NCBI GenBank assembly: GCA_030848705.1
Contig: CM061238.1
Location: 61,047,133-61,111,132 of the forward strand
From: Heracleum sosnowskyi
Taxonomy: Eukaryota; Streptophyta; Magnoliopsida; Apiales; Apiaceae
Direction of reading: 5' to 3'
Length of the DNA stretch: 64,000 nt
Part shown: positions 1-12,263 of the stretch, one piece after another
Position numbering within the stretch: position 1 is the stretch's first letter
Layout: each line of letters begins with the position of its first letter
Translations under genes and position numbers: made by a program
The notes under the pieces: model-generated
Database searches by the model: none
Seen by the model: the letters and a program-made list of their open reading frames with translations, nothing else
What the model was told of the DNA's origin: nothing

Positions 1-168
1 TCAAACTACGAGAAAATATCCACAAAATGGCCCGCTTCAATTTCCCCCCATTTTCCTTGTATAGCTCCCTTTAGAGGTAAACGTAATCGGGCGTCCCCTG
101 GTATCTGCTCTGATTCAGGCACGGACAGCTCCAAATGAAGTTTTCTGTAATTCTATAAACCCATAGGG
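1..168 (+). repeat. Reference monomer and its diagnostic positions
   Basis: First complete unit, used as the coordinate frame (unit positions u1-u168; phase arbitrary). The consensus has 44 C, 30 G and seven CpGs (u9, u33, u82, u88, u92, u111, u122). Subtypes are defined by: u1 T/G, u3 A/G, u20 C/A, u23 C/T, u30 G/T, u44-u46 (T/C boundary), u55 C/T, u57 T/A, u62 T/C, u74 G/T/C, u92 C/T, u101 G/A, u105 C/G or deletion of u105-106, u109 T/C, u111 C/T, u115 T/C, u122-123 CG/CA/GA, u128 G/A, u131 C/T, u142 T/C, u146 T/G, u148 T/C, u160 C/T, u161-162 CC/AA, u166 G/T. This copy carries TTT-CCCCCC at u41-49 and T at u111. Confidence 0.95.
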
Positions 169-504
169 TCAAACTACGAGAAAATATCCACAAAATGGCC
201 CGCTTCAATTTTTCCCCATTTTCCTTGTATAGCTCCCTTTAGAGGTAAACGTAATCGGGCGTCCCCTGGTATCTGCTCTGATTCAGGCACGGACAGCTCC
301 AAATGAAGTTTTCTGTAATTCTATAAACCCATAGGGTCAAACTACGAGAAAATATCCACAAAATGGCCCGCTTCAATTTTCCCCCATTTTCCTTGTATAG
401 CTCCCTTTAGAGGTAAACGTAATCGGGCGTCCCCTGGTATCTGCTCTGATTCAGGCACGGACAGCTCCAAATGAAGTTTTCTGCAATTCTATAAACCCAT
501 AGGG

Positions 505-1343
505 TCAAACTACGGAAAATATCCACAAAATGGCCCGCTTCAATTTTTCCCCATTTTTCTTGTATAGCTCCCTTTAGAGGTAAACGTAATCGGGCGTCCC
601 CTGGTATCTGCTCCGATTCAGGCACAGACAGCTCCAAATGAAGTTTTCTGCAATTCTATAAATCCATAGGGTCAAACTACGAGAAAATATCCACAAAATG
701 GCCCGCTTCAATTTTTCCCCATTTTCCTTGTATAGCTCCCTTTATAGGTAAACGTAATCGGGCGTCCCCTGATATCTGCTCCGATTCAGGCACGGACAGC
801 TCCAAATGAAGTTTTCTGTTATTCTATAAACCCATAGGGTCGAACTACGAGAAAATATCCACAAAATGGCCCGCTTCAATTTTTCCCCATTTTCCTTGTA
901 TAGCTCCCTTTAGAGGTAAACGTAATCGGGCGTCCCCTGGTATCTGCTCCGATTCAGGCAGAGACAGCTCCAAATGAAGTTTTCTGTAATTGTATAAACC
1001 CATAGGGTCAAACTACGAGAAAATATCCACAAAATTGCCCGCTTCAATTTTTCCCCATTTTCCATGTATAGCTCCCTTTATAGGTAAACGTAATCGGGCG
1101 TCCCCTGGTATGTGCTCCGATTCAGGCACGGACAGCTCCAAATGAAGTTTTCTGCAATTCTATAAACAAATAGGGTCAAACAACGAGAAAATATCCACAA
1201 AATGGCCCGCTTCAATTTTTCCCCATTTTCCTTGTATAGCTTCCTTTACAGGTAAACGTAATCGGGTGTCCCCTGGTATCTGCTCCGATTCAGGCACGGA
1301 CAGCTCCAAATGAAGTTTTCTGTAATTCTATAAACCCATAGGG
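505..1343. repeat. 5-mer HOR, copy 1 (839 bp)
   Basis: Five monomers in fixed order: (A) u55 T, u123 A, u148 C, u160 T; (B) u74 T and u101 A; (C) u3 G and u122-123 GA; (D) u30 T, u57 A, u74 T, u105 G, u148 C, u161-162 AA; (E) u74 C and u92 T, with aacaacgag at its start. The first monomer lacks one base (tacggaaaat), hence 839 bp. Confidence 0.88.
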
Positions 1344-2350
1344 TCAAACTACGAGAAAATATCCACAAAATGGCCCGCTTCAATTTTCCCCCATTTTCCT
1401 TGTATAGCTCCCTTTAGAGGTAAACGTAATCGGGCGTCCCCTGGTATCTGCTCCGATTCAGGCACGGACAGCTCCAAATGAAGTTTTCTGTAATTCTATA
1501 AACCCATAGGGTCGAACTACGAGAAAATATCCACAAAATGGCCCGCTTCAATTTTTCCCCATTTTCCTTGTATAGCTCCCTTTAGAGGTAAACGTAATCG
1601 GGCGTCCCCTGGTATCTGCTCCGATTCAGGCACGGACAGCTCCAAATGAAGTTTTCTGTAATTCTATAAACCCATATGGTCAAACTACGAGAAAATATCC
1701 ACAAAATGGTCCGCTTCAATTTTTCCCCATTTTCCTTGTATAGCTCCCTTTATAGGTAAACGTAATCGGGCGTCCCCTGGTATCTGCTCCGATTCAGGCA
1801 CGGACAGCTCCAAATGAAGTTTTCTGCAATTCTATAAACCCATAGGGTCAAACTACGAGAAAATATCCACAAAATGGCCGCTTCAATTTTCCCCCATTTT
1901 CCTTGTATAGCTCCCTTTAGAGGTAAACGTAATCGGGCGTCCCCTGGTATCTGCTCCGATTCAGGCACGGACAGCTCCAAATGAAGTTTTCTGTAATTCT
2001 ATAAACCCATAGGGTCAAACTACGAGAAAATATCCACAAAATGGCCCGCTTCAATTTTTCCCCATTTTCCTTGTATAGCTCCCTTTATAGGTAAACGTAA
2101 TCGGGCGTCCCCTGGTATCTGCTCCGATTCAGGCACGGACAGCTCCAAATGAAGTTTTCTGCAATTCTATAAACCCATAGGGTCAAACTACGAGAAAATA
2201 TCCACAAAATGGCCCGCTTCAATTTTCCCCCAGTTTCCTTGTATAGCTCCCTTTAGAGGTAAACGTAATCGGGCGTCCCCTGGTATCTGCTCTGATTCAG
2301 GCACGGACAGCTCCAAATGAAGTTTTCTGCAATTCTATAAACCCATAGGG

Positions 2351-3190
2351 TCAAACTACGAGAAAATATCCACAAAATGGCCCGCTTCAATTTTTCCCCA
2401 TTTTTCTTGTATAGCTCCCTTTAGAGGTAAACGTAATCGGGCGTCCCCTGGTATCTGCTCCGATTCAGGCACAGACAGCTCCAAATGAAGTTTTCTGCAA
2501 TTCTATAAATCCATAGGGTCAAACTACGAGAAAATATCCACAAAATGGCCCGCTTCAATTTTTCCCCATTTTCCTTGTATAGCTCCCTTTATAGGTAAAC
2601 GTAATCGGGTGTCCCCTGATATCTGCTCCGATTCAGGCACGGACAGCTCCAAATGAAGTTTTCTGTAATTCTATAAACCCATAGGGTCGAACTACGAGAA
2701 AATATCCACAAAATGGCCCGCTTCAATTTTTCCCCATTTTCCTTGTATAGCTCCCTTTAGAGGTAAACGTAATCGGGCGTCCCCTGGTATCTGCTCCGAT
2801 TCAGGCAGAGACAGCTCCAAATGAAGTTTTCTGTAATTCTATAAACCCATAGGGTCAAACTACGAGAAAATATCCACAAAATTGCCCGCTTCAATTTTTC
2901 CCCATTTTCCATGTATAGCTCCCTTTATAGGTAAACGTAATCGGGCGTCCCCTGGTATGTGCTCCGATTCAGGCACGGACAGCTCCAAATGAAGTTTTCT
3001 GCAATTCTATAAACAAATAGGGTCAAACAATGAGAAAATATCCACAAAATGGCCCGCTTCAATTTTTCCCCATTTTCCTTGTATAGCTCCCTTTACAGGT
3101 AAACGTAATCGGGTGTCCCCTGGTATCTGCTCCGATTCAGGCACGGACAGCTCCAAATGAAGTTTTCTGCAATTCTATAAACCCATAGGG
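2351..3190. repeat. 5-mer HOR, copy 2 (840 bp)
   Basis: Same A-B-C-D-E order as at 505. The E monomer has aacaatgag instead of aacaacgag, a CpG transition it shares with the copy at 7056. Directly abuts copy 3. Confidence 0.88.
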
Positions 3191-4030
3191 TCAAACTACG
3201 AGAAAATATCCACAAAATGGCCCGCTTCAATTTTTCCCCATTTTTCTTGTATAGCTCCCTTTAGAGGTAAACGTAATCGGGCGTCCCCTGGTATCTGCTC
3301 CGATTCAGGCACAGACAGCTCCAAATGAAGTTTTCTGCAATTCTATAAATCCATAGGGTCAAACTACGAGAAAATATCCACAAAATGGCCCGCTTCAATT
3401 TTTCCCCATTTTCCTTGTATAGCTCCCTTTATAGGTAAACGTAATCGGGCGTCCCCTGATATCTGCTCCGATTCAGGCACGGACAGCTCCAAATGAAGTT
3501 TTCTGTAATTCTATAAACCCATAGGGTCGAACTACGAGAAAATATCCACAAAATGGCCCGCTTCCATTTTTCCCCATTTTCCTTGTATAGCTCCCTTTAG
3601 AGGTAAACGTAATCGGGCGTCCCCTCGTATCTGCTCCGATTCAGGCAGAGACAGCTCCAAATGAAGTTTTCTGTAATTCTATAAACCCATAGGGTCAAAC
3701 TACGAGAAAATATCCACAAAATTGCCCGCTTCAATTTTTCCCCATTTTCCATGTATAGCTCCCTTTATAGGTAAACGTAATCGGGCGTCCCCTGGTATGT
3801 GCTCCGATTCTGGCACGGACAGCTCCAAATGAAGTTTTCTGCAATTCTATAAACAAATAGGGTCAAACAACGAGAAAATATCCACAAAATGGCCCGCTTC
3901 AATTTTTCCCCATTTTCCTTGTATAGCTCCCTTTACAGGTAAACGTAATCGGGTGTCCCCTGGTATCTGCTCCGATTCAGGCACGGACAGCTCCAAATGA
4001 AGTTTTCTGTAATTCTATAAACCCGTAGGG
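3191..4030. repeat. 5-mer HOR, copy 3 (840 bp)
   Basis: Tandem with copy 2 at a spacing of exactly five monomers. Its C monomer has cgcttccatt and its last monomer ends in aacccgtaggg; both private changes recur in copy 6. Confidence 0.88.
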
Positions 4031-4702
4031 TCAAACTACGAGAAAATATCCACAAAATGGCCCGCTTCAATTTTCCCCCATTTTCTTTGTATAGCTCCCT
4101 TTAGAGGTAAACGTATTCGGGCGTCCCCTGATATCTGCTCCGATTCAGGCACGGACAGCTCCAAATGAAGTTTTCTGCAATTCTATAAACCCATAGGGTC
4201 AAACTACGAGAAAATATCCACAAAATGGCCCGCTTCAATTTTCCCACATTTTCCTTGTATAGCTCCCTTTAGAGTTAAACGTAATCGGGCGTCCCCTGGT
4301 ATCTGCTCCGATTCAGGCAGAGACAGCTCCAAATGAAGTTTTCTGTAATTCTATAAACCCATAGGGTCGAACTACGAGAAAATATCCACAAAATGGCCCG
4401 CTTCAATTTTCCCCCATTTTCCTTGTATAGCTCCCTTTAGAGGTAAACGTAATCGGGCGTCCCCTGGTATCTGCTCTGATTCAGGCACGGACAGCTCCAA
4501 ATGAAGTTTTCTGTAATTCTATAAACCCATAGGGTCAAACTACGAGAAAATATCCACAAAATGGCCCGCTTCAATTTTTCCCCATTTTCCTTGTATAGCT
4601 CCCTTTATAGGTAAACGTAATCGGGCGTCCCCTGGTATCTGCTCCGATTCAGGCACGGACAGCTCCAAATGAAGTTTTCTGCAATTCTATAAACCCATAG
4701 GG

Positions 4703-4873
4703 TCAAAAAACTACGAGAAAATATCCACAAAATGGCCCGCTTCAATTTTCCCCCATTTTCCTTGTATAGCTCCCTTTAGAGGTAAACGTAATCGGGCGTC
4801 CCCTGGTATCTGCTCTGATTCAGGCACAGACAGCTCCAAAGGAAGTTTTCTGCAATTCTATAAACCCATAGGG
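4703..4873. repeat. 171-bp monomer with a 3-base A insertion
   Basis: The unit start reads tcaaaaaactac instead of tcaaactac, so an A run grew from three to six. This is the only such expansion I saw, and it is absent from the matching monomer at 337. Confidence 0.9.
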
Positions 4874-5712
4874 TCAAACTACGGAAAATATCCACAAAAT
4901 GGCCCGCTTCAATTTTTCCCCATTTTTCTTGTATAGCTCCCTTTAGAGGTAAACGTAATCGGGCGTCCCCTGGTATCTGCTCCGATTCAGGCACAGACAG
5001 CTCCAAATGAAGTTTTCTGCAATTCTATAAATCCATAGGGTCAAACTACGAGAAAATATCCACAAAATGGCCCGCTTCAATTTTTCCCCATTTTCCTTGT
5101 ATAGCTCCCTTTATAGGTAAACGTAATCGGGCGTCCCCTGATATCTGCTCCGATTCAGGCACGGACAGCTCCAAATGAAGTTTTCTGTAATTCTATAAAC
5201 CCATAGGGTCGAACTACGAGAAAATATCCACAAAATGGCCCGCTTCAATTTTTCCCCATTTTCCTTGTATAGCTCCCTTTAGAGGTAAACGTAATCGGGC
5301 GTCCCCTGGTATCTGCTCCGATTCAGGCAGAGACAGCTCCAAATGAAGTTTTCTGTAATTCTATAAACCCATAGGGTCAAACTACGAGAAAATATCCACA
5401 AAATTGCCCGCTTCAATTTTTCCCCATTTTCCATGTATAGCTCCCTTTATAGGTAAACGTAATCGGGCGTCCCCTGGTATGTGCTCCGATTCAGGCACGG
5501 ACAGCTCCAAATGAAGTTTTCTGCAATTCTATAAACAAATAGGGTCAAACAACGAGAAAATATCCACAAAATGGCCCGCTTCAATTTTTCCCCATTTTCC
5601 TTGTATAGCTTCCTTTACAGGTAAACGTAATCGGGTGTCCCCTGGTATCTGCTCCGATTCAGGCACGGACAGCTCCAAATGAAGTTTTCTGTAATTCTAT
5701 AAACCCATAGGG
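4874..5712. repeat. 5-mer HOR, copy 4 (839 bp)
   Basis: Same order as the other copies, with the same one-base deletion in its first monomer (tacggaaaat) as copy 1. This ties X' (4703-5712) to X (337-1343). Confidence 0.88.
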
Positions 5713-7055
5713 TCAAACTACGAGAAAATATCCACAAAATGGCCCGCTTCAATTTTCCGCCATTTTCCTTGTATAGCTCCCTTTAGAGGTAAACGTAATC
5801 GGGCGTCCCCTGATATCTGCTCCGATTCAGGCACGGACAGCTCCAAATGAAGTTTTCTGCAATTCTATAAACCCATAGGGTCAAACTACGAGAAAATATC
5901 CACAAAATGGCCCGCTTCAATTTTCCCCCATTTTCCTTGTATAGCTCCCTTTAGAGGTAAACGTAATCGGGCGTCCCCTGGTATCTGCTCCGATTCAGGC
6001 ACGGACAGTTCCAAATGAAGTTTTCTGTAATTCTATAAACCCATAGGGTCAAACTACGAGAAAATATCCACAAAATGGCCCGCTTCAATTTTCCCCCATT
6101 TTCCTTGTATAGCTCCCTTTAGAGGTAAACGTAATCGGGCGTCCCCTGGTATCTGCTCCGATTCAGGCACGGACAGCTCCAAATGAAGTTTTCTGTAATT
6201 CTATAAACCCATAGGGTCGAACTACGAGAAAATATCCACAAAATGGCCCGCTTCAATTTTTCCCCATTTTCCTTGTATAGCTCCCTTTAGAGGTAAACGT
6301 AATCGGGCGTCCCCTGGTATCTGCTCCGATTCAGGCACGGACAGCTCCAAATGAAGTTTTCTATAATTCTATAAACCCATAGGGTCAAACTACGAGAAAA
6401 TATCCACAAAATGGTCCGCTTCAATTTTCCCCATTTTCCTTGTATAGCTCCCTTTATAGGTAAACGTAATCGGGCGTCCCCTGGTATCTACTCCGATTCA
6501 GGCACGGACAGCTCCAAATGAAGTTTTCTGCAATTCTATAAACCCATAGGGTCAAACTACGAGAAAATATCCACAAAATGGCCCGCTTCAATTTTCCCCC
6601 ATTTTCCTTGTATAGCTCCCTTTAGAGGTAAACGTAATCGGGCGTCCCCTGGTATCTGCTCCGATTCAGGCACGGACAGCTCCAAATGAAGTTTTCTGTA
6701 ATTCTATAAACCCATAGGGTCAAACTACGAGAAAATATCCACAAAATGGCCCGCTTCAATTTTTCCCCATTTTCCTTGTATAGCTCCCTTTATAGGTAAA
6801 CGTAATCGGGCGTCCCCTGGTATCTGCTCCGATTCAGGCACGGACAGCTCCAAATGAAGTTTTCTGCAATTCTATAAACCCATAGGGTCAAACTACGAGA
6901 AAATATCCACAAAATGGCCCGCTTCAATTTTCCCCCAGTTTCCTTGTATAGCTCCCTTTAGAGGTAAACGTAATCGGGCGTCCCCTGGTATCTGCTCTGA
7001 TTCAGGCACGGACAGCTCCAAATGAAGTTTTCTGCAATTCTATAAACCCATAGGG

Positions 7056-7895
7056 TCAAACTACGAGAAAATATCCACAAAATGGCCCGCTTCAATTTTT
7101 CCCCATTTTTCTTGTATAGCTCCCTTTAGAGGTAAACGTAATCGGGCGTCCCCTGGTATCTGCTCCGATTCAGGCACAGACAGCTCCAAATGAAGTTTTC
7201 TGCAATTCTATAAATCCATAGGGTCAAACTACGAGAAAATATCCACAAAATGGCCCGCTTCAATTTTTCCCCATTTTCCTTGTATAGCTCCCTTTATAGG
7301 TAAACGTAATCGGGTGTCCCCTGATATCTGCTCCGATTCAGGCACGGACAGCTCCAAATGAAGTTTTCTGTAATTCTATAAACCCATAGGGTCGAACTAC
7401 GAGAAAATATCCACAAAATGGCCCGCTTCAATTTTTCCCCATTTTCCTTGTATAGCTCCCTTTAGAGGTAAACGTAATCGGGCGTCCCCTGGTATCTGCT
7501 CCGATTCAGGCAGAGACAGCTCCAAATGAAGTTTTCTGTAATTCTATAAACCCATAGGGTCAAACTACGAGAAAATATCCACAAAATTGCCCGCTTCAAT
7601 TTTTCCCCATTTTCCATGTATAGCTCCCTTTATAGGTAAACGTAATCGGGCGTCCCCTGGTATGTGCTCCGATTCAGGCACGGACAGCTCCAAATGAAGT
7701 TTTCTGCAATTCTATAAACAAATAGGGTCAAACAATGAGAAAATATCCACAAAATGGCCCGCTTCAATTTTTCCCCATTTTCCTTGTATAGCTCCCTTTA
7801 CAGGTAAACGTAATCGGGTGTCCCCTGGTATCTGCTCCGATTCAGGCACGGACAGCTCCAAATGAAGTTTTCTGCAATTCTATAAACCCATAGGG
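7056..7895. repeat. 5-mer HOR, copy 5 (840 bp)
   Basis: Lies 4705 bp downstream of copy 2 and shares its private variants, including aacaatgag in the E monomer and u92 T in the B monomer. Confidence 0.88.
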
Positions 7896-8735
7896 TCAAA
7901 CTACGAGAAAATATCCACAAAATGGCCCGCTTCAATTTTTCCCCATTTTTCTTGTATAGCTCCCTTTAGAGGTAAACGTAATCGGGCGTCCCCTGGTATC
8001 TGCTCCGATTCAGGCACAGACAGCTCCAAATGAAGTTTTCTGCAATTCTATAAATCCATAGGGTCAAACTACGAGAAAATATCCACAAAATGGCCCGCTT
8101 CAATTTTTCCCCATTTTCCTTGTATAGCTCCCTTTATAGGTAAACGTAATCGGGCGTCCCCTGATATCTGCTCCGATTCAGGCACGGACAGCTCCAAATG
8201 AAGTTTTCTGTAATTCTATAAACCCATAGGGTCGAACTACGAGAAAATATCCACAAAATGGCCCGCTTCCATTTTTCCCCATTTTCCTTGTATAGCTCCC
8301 TTTAGAGGTAAACGTAATCGGGCGTCCCCTGGTATCTGCTCCGATTCAGGCAGAGACAGCTCCAAATGAAGTTTTCTGTAATTCTATAAACCCATAGGGT
8401 CAAACTACGAGAAAATATCCACAAAATTGCCCGCTTCAATTTTTCCCCATTTTCCATGTATAGCTCCCTTTATAGGTAAACGTAATCGGGCGTCCCCTGG
8501 TATGTGCTCCGATTCTGGCACGGACAGCTCCAAATGAAGTTTTCTGCAATTCTATAAACAAATAGGGTCAAACAACGAGAAAATATCCACAAAATGGCCC
8601 GCTTCAATTTTTCCCCATTTTCCTTGTATAGCTCCCTTTACAGGTAAACGTAATCGGGTGTCCCCTGGTATCTGCTCCGATTCAGGCACGGACAGCTCCA
8701 AATGAAGTTTTCTGTAATTCTATAAACCCGTAGGG
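7896..8735. repeat. 5-mer HOR, copy 6 (840 bp)
   Basis: Lies 4705 bp downstream of copy 3 and shares cgcttccatt, gattctggc and the terminal aacccgtaggg with it. Tandem with copy 5. Confidence 0.88.
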
Positions 8736-9071
8736 TCAAACTACGAGAAAATATCCACAAAATGGCCCGCTTCAATTTTCCCCCATTTTCCTTGTATAGC
8801 TCCCTTTAGAGGTAAACGTATTCGGGCGTCCCCTGATATCTGCTCCGATTCAGGCACGGACAGCTCCAAATGAAGTTTTCTGCAATTCTATAAACCCATA
8901 GGGTCAAACTACGAGAAAATATCCACAAAATGGCCCGCTTCAATTTTCCCACATTTTCCTTGTATAGCTCCCTTTAGAGTTAAACGTAATCGGGCGTCCC
9001 CTGGTATCTGCTCCGATTCAGGCAGAGACAGCTCCAAATGAAGTTTTCTGTAATTCTATAAACCCATAGGG

Positions 9072-12000
9072 TCAAACTACGAGAAAATATCCACAAAATG
9101 GCCCGCTTCAATTTTCCCCCATTTTCCTTGTATAGCTCCCTTTAGAGGTAAACGTAATCGGGCGTCCCCTGGTATCTGCTACGATTCAGGCACAGACAGC
9201 TCCAAATGAAGTTTTCTGTAATTCTATAAACCCATAGGGTCAAACTACGAGAAAATATCCACAAAATGGCCCGCTTCAATTTTCCCCCATTTTCCTTGTA
9301 TAGCTCCCTTTAGAGGTAAACGTAATCGGGCGTCCCCTGATATCTGCTCCGATTCAGGCACGGACAGCTCCAAATGAAGTTTTCTGTAATTCTATAAACC
9401 CATAGGGTCAAACTACGAGAAAATATCCACAAAATGGCCCGCTTCAATTTTCCCCCATTTTCCTTGTATAGCTCCCTTTAGAGGTAAACGTAATCGGGCG
9501 TCCCCTGGTATCTGCTCCGATTCAGGCACGGACAGCTTCAAATGAAGTTTTCTGCAATTCTATAAACCCATAGGGTCAAACTACGAGAAAATATCCACAA
9601 AATGGCCCGCTTCAATTTTTCCCCATTTTTCTTGTATAGCTCCCTTTATAGGTAAACGTAATCGGGCGTCCCCTGGTATCTGCTCCGATTCAGGCACAGA
9701 CAGCTCCAAATGAAGTTTTCTGCAATTCTATAAATCCATAGGGTCAAACTACGAGAAAATATCCACAAAATGGCCCGCTTCAATTTTCCCCCATTTTCCT
9801 TGTATAGCTCCCTTTAGAGGTAAACGTAATCGGGCGTCCCCTGGTATCTGCTCCGATTCAGGCACGGACAGCTCCAAATGAAGTTTTCTGTAATTCTATA
9901 AACCCATAGGGTCGAACTACGAGAAAATATCCACAAAATGGACCGCTTCAATTTTTCCCCATTTTCCTTGTATAGCTCCCTTTAGAGGTAAACGTAATCG
10001 GGCGTCCCCTGGTATCTGCTCCGATTCAGGCACGGACAGCTCCAAATGAAGTTTTCTGTAATTCTATAAACCCATAGGGTCAAACTACGAGAAAATATCC
10101 ATAAAATGGCCCGCTTCAATTTTTCCCCATTTTCCTTGTATAGCTCCCTTTATAGGTAAACGTAATCGGGCGTCCCCTGGTATCTGCTCCGATTCAGGCA
10201 CGGACAGCTCCAAATGAAGTTTTCTGCAATTCTATAAACCCATAGGGTCAAACTACGAGAAAATATCCACAAAATGGCCCGCTTCAATTTTCCCCCATTT
10301 TCCTTGTATAGCTCCCTTTAGAGGTTAACGTAATCGGGCATCCCCTGGTATCTGCTCCGATTCAGGCACGGACAGCTCCAAATGAAGTTTTCTGTAATTC
10401 TATAAACCCATAGGGTCAAACTACGAGAAAATATCCACAAAATGGCCCGCTTGAATTTTCCCCCATTTTCCTTGTATAGCTCCCTTTAGAGGTAAACGTA
10501 ATCGGGCGTCCCCTGGTATCTGCTCCGATTCAGGCACGGACAGCTCCAAATGAAGTTTTCTGTAATTCTATAAACCCATAGGGTCAAACTACGAGAAAAT
10601 ATCCACAAAATGGCCCGCTTCAATTTTTCCCCATTTTTCTTGTATAGCTCCCTTTAGAGGTAAACGTAATCGGGTGTCCCCTGGTATCTGCTCCGATTCA
10701 GGCACAGACAGCTCCAAATGAAGTTTTCTGCAATTCTATAAATCCATAGGGTCAAACTACGAGAAAATATCCACAAAATGGCCCGCTTCAATTTTCCCCC
10801 ATTTTCCTTGTATAGCTCCCTTTAGAGGTAAACGTAATCGGGCGTCCCCTGGTATCTGCTCCGATTCAGGCACGGACAGCTCCAAATGAAGTTTTCTGTA
10901 ATTCTATAAACCCATAGGGTCAAACTACGAGAAAATATCCACAAAATGGCCCGCTTCAATTTTCCCCCATTTTCCTTGTATAGCTCCCTTTAGAGGTAAA
11001 CGTAATCGGGCGTCCCCTGGTATCTGCTCCGATTCAGGCACGGACAGCTCCAAATGAAGTTTTCTGTAATTCTATAAACCCATAGGGGCAAACTACGAGA
11101 AAATATCCACAAAATGGCCCGCTTCAATTTTTCCCCATTTTCCTTGTATATCTCCCTTTATAGGTAAACGTAATCGGGCGTCCCCTGGTATCTGCTCCGA
11201 TTCAGGCACGGACATCTCCAAATGAAGTTTTCTGTAATTCTATAAACCCATAGGGTCAAACTACGAGAAAATATCCATAAAATGGCCCGCTTCAATTTTT
11301 CCCCATTTTCCTTGTATAGCTCCCTTTATAGGTAAACGTAATCGGGCGTCCCCTGGTATCTGCTCCGATTCAGGCACGGACAGCTCCAAATGAAGTTTTC
11401 TGCAATTCTATAAAACCATAGGGTCAAACTACGAGAAAATATCCAAAAAATGGCCCGCTTCAATTTTCCCCCATTTTCCTTGTATAGCTCCCTTTAGAGG
11501 TTAACGTAATCGGGCGTCCCCTGGTATCTGCTCCGATTCAGGCACGGACAGCTCCAAATGAAGTTTTCTGTAATTCTATAAACCCATAGGGTCAAACTAC
11601 GAGAAAATATCCACAAAATGGCCCGCTTGAATTTTCCCCCATTTTCCTTGTATAGCTCCCTTTAGAGGTAAACGTAATCGGGCGTCCCCTGGTATCTGCT
11701 CCGATTCAGGCACGGACAGCTCCAAATGAAGTTTTCTGTAATTCTATAAACCCATAGGGTCGAACTACGAGAAAATATCCACAAAATGGCCCGCTTCAAT
11801 TTTCCCCCATTTTCCTTGTATAGCTCCCTTTAGAGGTAAACGTAATCGGGCGTCCCCTGGTATCTGCTCCGATTCAGGCACGGACAGCTCCAAATGAAGT
11901 TTTCTGTAATTCTATAAACCCATAGGGTCAAACTACGAGAAAATATCCACAAAATGGCCCGCTTCAATTTTCCCCCATTTTCCTTGTATAGCTCCCTTTA

Positions 12001-12263
12001 GAGGTAAACGTAATCGGGCGTCCCCTGATATCTGCTCCGATTCAGGCACGGACAGCTCCAAATGAAGTTTTCTGTAATTCTATAAACCCATAGGGTCGAA
12101 CTACGAGAAAATATCCACAAAATGGCCCGCTTCAATTTTTCCCCATTTTCCTTGTATAGCTCCCTTTAGAGGTAAACGTAATCGGGCGTCCCCTGGTATC
12201 TGCTCCGATTCAGGCACGGACAGCTCCAAATGAAGTTTTCTGTAATTCTATAAACCCATAGGG
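9072..12263. repeat. Array domain II (19 monomers, weak HOR order)
   Basis: Mostly plain monomers with u45 T or C, u74 G or T, and scattered private changes. The u23 T type (ccataaaatgg) first appears at 10080. A three-monomer run recurs seven monomers apart (10080, 10248, 10416 against 11256, 11424, 11592), sharing ggttaacg and gcttgaatt, so a partial 7-mer periodicity is visible. All units are 168 bp. Confidence 0.75.
10080..11255. repeat. 7-monomer segment, left copy (1176 bp)
   Basis: Matches 22323-23498 at a constant offset of 12,243 bp. Both carry, in the same order, u23 T, ggttaacg with gcatcccc, gcttgaatt, u55 T with cgggtgtcc, and an aggggcaaac junction. The last monomer of the pair diverges near its end. 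Confidence 0.85.

Larger units (their letters stand above)
1344..4366. repeat. Segmental duplication Y, left copy (18 monomers, 3023 bp)
   Basis: Matches 6049-9071 at a constant offset of 4705 bp. Shared private changes include aaaatggtcc, cccagtttcc, aacaatgag, cgcttccatt, aacccgtaggg, gtattcggg and agagttaaac. A one-base deletion in the monomer at 1848 (aaaatggccgc) is matched in length by a different one-base loss at 6385 in the other copy. Confidence 0.85.
1..9071. repeat. Array domain I (54 monomers)
   Basis: Private markers are u74 C (tttacagg), u161-162 AA (taaacaaataggg), u30 T in aaattgcccg, and u122-123 GA (gcagagac). The u23 T, u62 C and u142 C types of later domains are absent. 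The domain reads as: two monomers, X (337-1343), Y (1344-4366), two monomers, X' (4703-5712), two monomers, Y' (6049-9071). Net length change is minus 1 base: single-base deletions in the monomers at 505, 1848, 4874 and 6385 against a 3-base insertion in the one at 4703. Confidence 0.85.
6049..9071. repeat. Segmental duplication Y', right copy (18 monomers, 3023 bp)
   Basis: Partner of 1344-4366. At least two sites differ: the left copy has ccctcgtat and ccattttctttg where this one has ccctggtat and ccattttccttg. Similarity ends at 9072, where the next monomers no longer correspond. Confidence 0.85.

Noticed and set aside
85..91. CENP-B box candidate: A-N-N-CGGG at u85-91, and CCCG-N-N-T at u31-37
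   Set aside because: Only half of the consensus is present. The TTCG side is missing at both places: about 6 of 9 conserved bases match for the first and 5 of 9 for the second.
156..162. TAAACCC, one unit of plant-type telomere repeat per monomer
   Set aside because: It occurs singly and is followed by atagggtc, never in tandem. A 7-base match is not evidence for telomeric origin.
407..637. 76-codon open stretch on the reverse strand, with relatives at 1750-1980 and 4776-5006
   Set aside because: Each begins at a TTG and is open only because a monomer has a one-base deletion (505, 1848, 4874) that joins two frames. They are copies of the same satellite unit, with no ribosome-binding context, no recognisable domain and no neighbour genes.
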